From: Chitinophagales bacterium
GTDB taxonomy: Bacteria > Bacteroidota > Bacteroidia > Chitinophagales > UBA2359
DNA length: 9,053 bases
Assembly (NCBI GenBank): GCA_020629335.1
Contig: JAHDDN010000207.1
Coordinates: 1 to 9,053 of the forward strand
Direction: 5' to 3'
The notes below the pieces were generated by a model. It was not told where the DNA came from. It did not search any database and worked only from the letters and a program-made list of their open reading frames with translations. Within the stretch, counting starts at the first letter, position 1. Every line of letters starts with the position of its first letter. Below, in pieces: positions 4,637 through 9,053 of this stretch. The translations under genes and the position numbers were made by a program.

Positions 4637-5956
4637 TTATTGTCTTATAATTGATAATTCGGTTTCTAATTCTTCTTTGATGTTTGATTGGGTGCTGGAT
4701 AATGTTCCATTTAATAGATTGTTTTGTTCGTAGGGGTCGTTGTTTAGATCGTACAATTCTTGATTGGCATTGGCATTTTCAATGAGCTTGTAGGCTCCGT
4801 TACTGATGGCCCAATTATTAACTGTTCCGTTATTTTTTTCAGCGTATTGAAAATTTCTTATGCTTGATTCTTGTGTCAGTAGAGATTTGAAGCTTTTGCT
4901 GTCGTGAATTTCATTGACTGAAACGCCTGCTATTTCTGAGATGGTTGCGAATAAATCTGTGCTTGTAATTAGGTTCGTATCATTTCCGATTCTTGAAACG
5001 CCATTCCCTGAAATAAATAGGGGCACATTTATTCCGCCTTGATATAAGGTTCCTTTTGCTGTGGAATTTGAATAAGGGAATTGTGCTACTTCATTAGGGG
5101 TTCCATTATCTGCCATAAAAATGATGATGGTATTTTCTCTTTCGTCTTCGGGAATGTTGTCAAGCAAGTTTCCGATTTGGAAATCCATCGCTTCAATAGC
5201 TGCCATATAATAGGTCATTTCGTCCATTCCTTCTGAGAAGGGCGCCAGGTTTCCTTGAGAATGCATTTCGTTTGGTGGTGCGTGAAATGGAGTATGTGGG
5301 GCATTGTAAGCCAGCCACAAAAACCATGACTGCTCTTGTTGATTTACCCAGTCAATGGCTAAGTCCGTAAATTTTTCTGTTGTGTATTCTGAAACAATAC
5401 TAGCAGCGCCATCTTCTGTCAATTGCCAATTATAATAACTTTGAGGGGCGCCTCTTATTAGACCTGCGTAATAATCCATCCCAAATGTCTCAGGATTAAC
5501 CATGGTATTATCTCCTGATAAATGCCATTTACCAACTATGGCGGTTGAGTAATCATTATTAGATTCCTCCTTGATGTATTTCTGCAAACTCGTTTCTGAT
5601 AAATCGAGTTCGTCTCCTGCCCATTTTACGCCTGTTCTGTAACCATACTTTCCTGTTAGAATTGAGGCTCTTGTGGGCGAACAGGTTGGGTAAGACCAAA
5701 AATTGCTAAAGGATAATCCTGTATTTCTGATAGCATCAATATTGGGAGTGTTGGGTTTAATGCTTCCTTCTGAAAATCCATTAATGGCATCCTTCCCTAA
5801 ATCATCTGCAATGATTAAGAGTATGTTGGGATGACTCTCATTTGAATTCGGAGGATCAGTAAAGTCTTCCTCCTCTTTACAGCTAAATACTGATAAGATG
5901 ATAAGGATAAAAAGTAGCTGTTTGCTATTATTCAAATGGGTTACTATATTTTTCAT
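4637..5956 (-). CDS. Secreted lipoprotein sulfatase (formylglycine type)
   Basis: This 439-residue enzyme would hydrolyse a sulfate ester. Signal-peptide residues 1-25 end in a lipobox-like VFSC, with C26 as the lipidated residue; the following KEEED fits a Bacteroidota surface-export signal. The sulfatase core starts at PNILLIIADDLG (43-54; D51 and D52 for calcium). The maturation motif CSPTR (92-96) has a Cys that must be oxidised to formylglycine. Further active-site residues are K103, K143 and H145 in GKWHL, H221 in PHTPFH, D283-N284 in ADNGT, and K301. All expected catalytic positions are present. The natural substrate (algal or host sulfated glycan, or a small sulfate ester) is not evident. 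No SusC/SusD or glycoside hydrolase genes are nearby. Its ATG lies 29 bp inside the end of the preceding peroxidase gene, so the two are probably co-transcribed and translationally coupled. Confidence 0.9.
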   Translation of the reverse strand: MKNIVTHLNNSKQLLFILIILSVFSCKEEEDFTDPPNSNESHPNILLIIADDLGKDAINGFSEGSIKPNTPNIDAIRNTGLSFSNFWSYPTCSPTRASILTGKYGYRTGVKWAGDELDLSETSLQKYIKEESNNDYSTAIVGKWHLSGDNTMVNPETFGMDYYAGLIRGAPQSYYNWQLTEDGAASIVSEYTTEKFTDLAIDWVNQQEQSWFLWLAYNAPHTPFHAPPNEMHSQGNLAPFSEGMDEMTYYMAAIEAMDFQIGNLLDNIPEDERENTIIIFMADNGTPNEVAQFPYSNSTAKGTLYQGGINVPLFISGNGVSRIGNDTNLITSTDLFATISEIAGVSVNEIHDSKSFKSLLTQESSIRNFQYAEKNNGTVNNWAISNGAYKLIENANANQELYDLNNDPYEQNNLLNGTLSSTQSNIKEELETELSIIRQ

Positions 5957-7172
5957 CAGTGAGCATTTGGTGGTCTGTTAATGTGTTTAAGAAGGCGATT
6001 AAAGCCTCTTTTTCTTCTTGTGTAAAATCAAACTGCCCAACTTCCCCATCTGAATTAACTAAGGGAGATATTAGGTTAGGATGGTTTTGAATACCTGAAC
6101 TGTAATGATCAATTACTTCTTCTAAGGTGGCAAATCTTCCATCGTGCATATAGGGTGGACGAATGGCAATATTTTTCAATGAAGGAGCTTTGAATTTTCC
6201 GATATCATTGGGATTTTCTGTTACTTCGTTGATTCCTAAATCATCAGTCGAATTGGCATCTAAGCCATTAGTGGTGGCAAAAGTAGTTGGGCCATTGGGA
6301 TTAATTGGGATAGGTCCAATGAAAGCTTCTGAAGCGTGACAAGCAACACAGTTAGCATTCAATCCATTGGTCAATTGTTGTGGTAGATAAAAAAGTCGTC
6401 TCCCTTCATTTTCTTGGCTGGTAAAACTTGGAAAATCAACCATAGGAGATTCGACTTCTCCCCTTGCTTGATCGTATTTTGAAGTGGTACTAACAAGGCT
6501 TCTGATAAATTGTGCTAATGCTTTTGAAATTCTATCAGTTGTGATGGTTTCGTCTCCAAAAGCATCTTCAAATAGTGGTGGATAGTAAGTTTGTTCGTTG
6601 ACAATATTGAGTAATTCAGTTAGCGTTAAGCCCATTTCGACTTCATCTTGAAAAGGCATCAATACTTGTTCTTCTAATGTTTCAGCTCGTTCATCCCAAA
6701 AGAATTTTCCTTCTGCATAAAATCGAGCATTGACAATACTCATAGAATGTCTTCGAGTAAGTCCTCCTTCAAATCCTTCACTCAACACATTTGGGTCAGA
6801 AAACCCATGTTCAGCTTGATGGCAAGAGGCACAAGAAATGCTAGCATTGGCACTCAGTTTTTTATCATAAAAAAGCACTCTCCCTAAGGTCGCCCCTGCA
6901 TCTGTTATTGGGTTGTCAATGGGTGTGTTATCAACTTCGGTGGGTGCGTACTGAAACTGCAATTGAGTAGGAAATCCATTAGTTGTATAATGAGTAGGCA
7001 GTTCAATGTCAGCATAATTGAAATGCTCTGCTGGTAAATTCAGCTCAGCAAATGGGTCAACAGGGACCTCATTATCATTCATATTATCGTCAATATGATC
7101 ATCGCTATCTTTGGAACAAGCGCCTATCAAAACCATTGCTCCAATGATTAAACTTGCTATTATTTTTTTCAT
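5928..7172 (-). CDS. Di-heme cytochrome c peroxidase family lipoprotein
   Basis: This 414-residue protein has a lipoprotein signal ending in LIGAC (C19), followed by SKDSDD, a likely surface-export signal, and an acidic linker to about residue 40. Two c-type heme sites are present: CASCH (114-118) in the N-terminal electron-transfer half and CVACH (275-279) in the C-terminal half. Other family features are GATLGRVLFYDKKLS (93-107), FWDERA (158-163), and PPYMHDGRFATLEEV (339-353), whose Met342 may be an axial ligand. The layout matches the bacterial CcpA/MauG superfamily. Members either reduce hydrogen peroxide or oxidise a protein partner; which applies here is unknown. No MbnP-like or MauA-like partner gene is visible. 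The only close partner is the overlapping downstream sulfatase. A candidate promoter box lies at 7301-7308. Confidence 0.9.
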   Translation of the reverse strand: MKKIIASLIIGAMVLIGACSKDSDDHIDDNMNDNEVPVDPFAELNLPAEHFNYADIELPTHYTTNGFPTQLQFQYAPTEVDNTPIDNPITDAGATLGRVLFYDKKLSANASISCASCHQAEHGFSDPNVLSEGFEGGLTRRHSMSIVNARFYAEGKFFWDERAETLEEQVLMPFQDEVEMGLTLTELLNIVNEQTYYPPLFEDAFGDETITTDRISKALAQFIRSLVSTTSKYDQARGEVESPMVDFPSFTSQENEGRRLFYLPQQLTNGLNANCVACHASEAFIGPIPINPNGPTTFATTNGLDANSTDDLGINEVTENPNDIGKFKAPSLKNIAIRPPYMHDGRFATLEEVIDHYSSGIQNHPNLISPLVNSDGEVGQFDFTQEEKEALIAFLNTLTDHQMLTDEKYSNPFE

Positions 7173-7300
7173 TATTACGGTTTCATCTTGGACATTAGAA
7201 ATTGGACTTTTATTCCGTCAAAAGGTATCATTTATGTCTTGACTTAAATTATCTCCTACTCATTTTATTCGCCCACTCTCCTTTTTATAGCCTCCAAAAT

Positions 7301-7308
7301 CAAATATA
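7301..7308 (-). promoter_or_regulatory. Candidate -7 box for the peroxidase-sulfatase unit
   Basis: TATATTTG on the minus strand (7308-7301) matches TAnnTTTG and is about 130 nt upstream of the peroxidase ATG, which would give a leader of about 120 nt. No -33 TTTG is seen, so support is limited. Confidence 0.35.
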
Positions 7309-7443
7309 GCGATTAATAATGATGAAGATGGTAGAAAGACTTAATTTATTAGGCGCATCCCCCTGCGCTTCGTAAAGACCAAGTGCATAGCACAATCAAT
7401 GTCATTCGTAATCCGTAATTTTTTATTCGTCATTCAAGAGGCG
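7309..7443. other. Gene-free spacer with hairpin and ATTCGT-rich repeat
   Basis: This is part of the 420-bp spacer 7173-7592 between the peroxidase and esterase genes. It holds a GCGCA/TGCGC hairpin with a C-rich loop (7353-7368) and an ATTCGT/CCGTAAT-rich quasi-repeat (about 7402-7436) reminiscent of the tandem repeat flanking copy A. A 63-residue plus-strand reading frame across 7399-7590 runs through structured element B and is not regarded as a gene. Confidence 0.45.
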
Positions 7444-7584
7444 CAGCGGTCGGGCTATCCGTTATTATGTGGCTGCTCACCTCCTACTCCACTAAGGTGC
7501 GCTTGTCTGCTAAAGCCAGCCTGCGCGCACCTAAGTTCCGTAAGTCGGCTCACGACGCCACATACCACTTCTATCCCTATGCGG
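7444..7584 (-). ncRNA. Structured intergenic element, copy B
   Basis: This is the second full copy, on the minus strand. Pairings in window coordinates: GGG/CCC (plus-strand CCC 7575-7577 with GGG 7452-7454), the invariant 8-bp helix (7557-7564 with 7466-7473), and the apical helix (7525-7536 with 7491-7502), read on the minus strand as ACTTAGGTGCGC/GCGCACCTTAGT with the same single T-T mismatch as copy A. Its apical helix differs from copy A at several positions, yet both strands changed together. The 22-nt apical loop is identical to that of copy C. The element begins 8 bp downstream of the esterase stop and has the same orientation, so it may be transcribed as the 3' part of that mRNA. Confidence 0.7.
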
Positions 7585-7592
7585 AAATAGTT

Positions 7593-8633
7593 TTACTCAA
7601 CATTCAAATCTTGTCTCTCAACTAGAAAGTCAAAAGACAAATCTGATAAACTTTTTCCGTTCACTGTTGCATTCCATGCGCCATGACCAAAGCCATCCAA
7701 AGTAGCAAGCTCATTGTAAATGCCTAAAGAGTCATATATGCCCTGCAATTCAATTGCTTCATCATATGGCGTTACAGGGTCATATTCATTGCCATGTGCC
7801 ATGAATAATTCAGGATCATTGGTATCATAAGGATTCAAGCCATATACCGCTTCAAATACGTCCAATTTGATGTTAGAACCCCAGAAATAAACCATACTTC
7901 TTACATTATATGTCTCGTTTAAGTTTGTGGTGGAAAGTGTAGAGTCGTCAGTAATAGGAATTTCGTCTCTAAAGTCTTCCTGATTTGATATGCCCAAGGC
8001 AATAGTCGTAATCGATCCTGCTGAGGCTCCTCCTACTGTGATAAAGTCTGTGTTTATATTATAGGTGTTCGAGTTAGCTACAATCCATCGAAGGGCTGCT
8101 TTAGCATCCCTTTGGGCGATATACATAGCAATGGCCTGCTGAACATTACTAGGAGATGATGAGTTTTGGAGGGTGAAATCAATCCATTCTTGCGGTGCAA
8201 TCCCTTTATAAAACAGTAATACATCTTCTGGAGTCATTCCTTCTATCATACCTAATTCCTCTGTTGTTCTATAGTCTACAGAAACAAAAACCCATCCTCT
8301 GGAAGCATAGTAATTAGCCATATCTACAATTTCAGGCTTAGTCTTTGTTCCACCTGTAAATCCTCCACCATGAATAAACATAAAAACAGGTCTATTGCTG
8401 GAATTATTATTAGGGGAGTAAACATCTAGTTTTAGAGCCGTTGCAAAAGGGGAAGTACTTGTACTATTATGACTAAGTCCTTCAGCATAGGTGATATTTT
8501 CATCCACCAAAACTGGATAAGAGGATTCAGTCTTAACGACTGGTATTCCATCGTCTGTTGTATTGGGTTCGTCTTTATTACAAGCTGTAAGTATTAAGAC
8601 AAAGAAAGTAATTATATAAGCTATTTTATTCAT
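7593..8633 (-). CDS. Alpha/beta-hydrolase-fold esterase lipoprotein
   Basis: This 346-residue protein has a signal ending in the lipobox LTAC (C18) followed by NKDE, consistent with surface display. The catalytic domain starts near residue 65 (ALKLDVYSP). It has an HGGG oxyanion motif (88-91), the nucleophile S204 in GGASAGS (201-207), a candidate acid D285 in NEYDPVTPY, and H317 in GFGHGAW. This is the complete triad of carboxylesterase/acetyl-esterase type enzymes. The stretch between oxyanion motif and nucleophile is long (about 115 residues) and may include a lid insertion at about 125-165. The substrate could be an acyl group on a polysaccharide or a small ester; the sequence does not say. 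It is separated from the peroxidase by 420 bp containing repeat element B and is probably its own transcription unit. No TAnnTTTG box was found immediately upstream. Confidence 0.85.
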   Translation of the reverse strand: MNKIAYIITFFVLILTACNKDEPNTTDDGIPVVKTESSYPVLVDENITYAEGLSHNSTSTSPFATALKLDVYSPNNNSSNRPVFMFIHGGGFTGGTKTKPEIVDMANYYASRGWVFVSVDYRTTEELGMIEGMTPEDVLLFYKGIAPQEWIDFTLQNSSSPSNVQQAIAMYIAQRDAKAALRWIVANSNTYNINTDFITVGGASAGSITTIALGISNQEDFRDEIPITDDSTLSTTNLNETYNVRSMVYFWGSNIKLDVFEAVYGLNPYDTNDPELFMAHGNEYDPVTPYDEAIELQGIYDSLGIYNELATLDGFGHGAWNATVNGKSLSDLSFDFLVERQDLNVE

Positions 8634-8908
8634 TCTACCGTTTTTAAGTTCGTTCCTCTTTTAAATAGCAATTCTCGTTTTGATCAATCAAGGACTACAT
8701 TCAGCTTTGGAGAGATGATATTAATGGTAAAAACGATTGTAGTTAATGAATTTAGCCGCCCAAATCCTTGAATTTTGTCGTAATAGATCCCTGTATGCCT
8801 ACGGCATTCGGGATGACAGATCTTGGTGATAAACTGAATAGCTGATGAATTAAATTCGGTTAATCAGTTTTTCAGTTATTAAAGTTCATCAGTTAGAAAA
8901 CTGGCTTA
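8634..8908. other. Gene-free spacer upstream of the esterase
   Basis: No coding region was found. It holds AGCCGCCCAAAT at 8754-8765 (also at 1410-1421), the hairpin repeat at 8785-8823, and a CAGTT/AACTG-rich stretch (about 8833-8903) ending in a small hairpin (8890-8894 with 8899-8903). The esterase promoter must lie here if it is transcribed alone, but no matching box was recognised. Confidence 0.5.
8785..8823. repeat. Intergenic hairpin repeat ending in GATGACAGATCT
   Basis: A nested hairpin: AGATC/GATCT outer (8785-8789, 8819-8823), ATCCC/GGGAT (8787-8791, 8810-8814), and ATGCC/GGCAT inner (8795-8799, 8803-8807) with a TAC loop. The outer and middle pairings compete for bases 8787-8789. 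The right side GGGATGACAGA parallels AGAATGACAAA at 4596-4606. Confidence 0.6.
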
Positions 8909-9053
8909 GGGATGGAAGTGGTATGTGGCGTTTATGATGCGACTTACGTAGCTTAGGTATGCGCAGGCTGGCTTTAGCAGACAAGCAGACCTTAGCGTAG
9001 TAGCTGCCGAACAGCCACATAAGAACGGACAGCCCGACCATGCGCCTTCGGCG
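8909..9053 (+). ncRNA. Structured intergenic element, copy C (runs off the window)
   Basis: This is the third full copy. GGG (8909-8911) pairs with CCC (9033-9035); TATGTGGC (8922-8929) pairs with GCCACATA (9014-9021); GCTTAGGTATGC (8951-8962) pairs with GCAGACCTTAGC (8985-8996), with the usual T-T mismatch plus one A-A mismatch. The 22-nt apical loop equals that of copy B. After the closing helix comes GACCATGCGCCTTCGGCG, which begins a second small hairpin with a TTCG loop (GCGCC/GGCG) and is cut off by the window end. Copy B has a similar GACCGCTGCGCC tail. Confidence 0.7.

Noticed and set aside
7399..7590. 63-residue plus-strand reading frame
   Set aside because: It passes through structured element B, whose conservation follows base pairing and not codons.

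Overview
This window most likely comes from a member of the Bacteroidota, probably a flavobacterium or cytophagal relative. The evidence is AT-rich DNA, promoter boxes of the TAnnTTTG type instead of classical -10 boxes, little use of Shine-Dalgarno sites, and three lipoproteins whose mature Cys is followed by Lys and acidic residues (CKEEED, CSKDSDD, CNKDE), as in Bacteroidota surface-export signals. No tRNA, rRNA, transposase gene or CRISPR array was seen.

Left part (1-1237): palindromes, then a small four-helix membrane protein (DUF3995 type, minus strand) divergent from a TetR-family regulator (plus strand). Their 110-bp intergenic region holds two copies of an operator, TAGTAC-N4-GTACTA, centred 30 bp apart. 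One copy lies inside the membrane-gene promoter and the other just upstream of the regulator's own promoter box, so the regulator probably represses both genes. Middle-left (1238-3631): an intergenic repeat zone, then a two-gene minus-strand unit of a class I methyltransferase and a DoxX-like membrane protein with a C-terminal soluble domain.

Middle (3632-4636): eroded small genes. A zinc-ribbon-like small protein is split by a one-base slip in a T run. A HigA-type antitoxin stands alone, and the last 24 codons of its HigB toxin survive immediately upstream, next to intergenic repeat DNA. Right part (4637-8633): three minus-strand genes for predicted surface lipoproteins: a formylglycine sulfatase, a di-heme cytochrome c peroxidase overlapping it by 29 bp, and an alpha/beta-hydrolase-fold esterase.

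The most notable signal is a family of about 140-bp intergenic elements: full copies at 1273-1415 (+), 7444-7584 (-) and 8909-9053 (+, cut by the window end), with a fragment at 1525-1553. They fold into a long hairpin in which four separate helix segments show paired base changes between copies while the interior purine-rich loops are conserved. This points to a structured RNA or a structure-selected mobile repeat, not random spacer DNA. Other short hairpin repeats are scattered through the same spacers.
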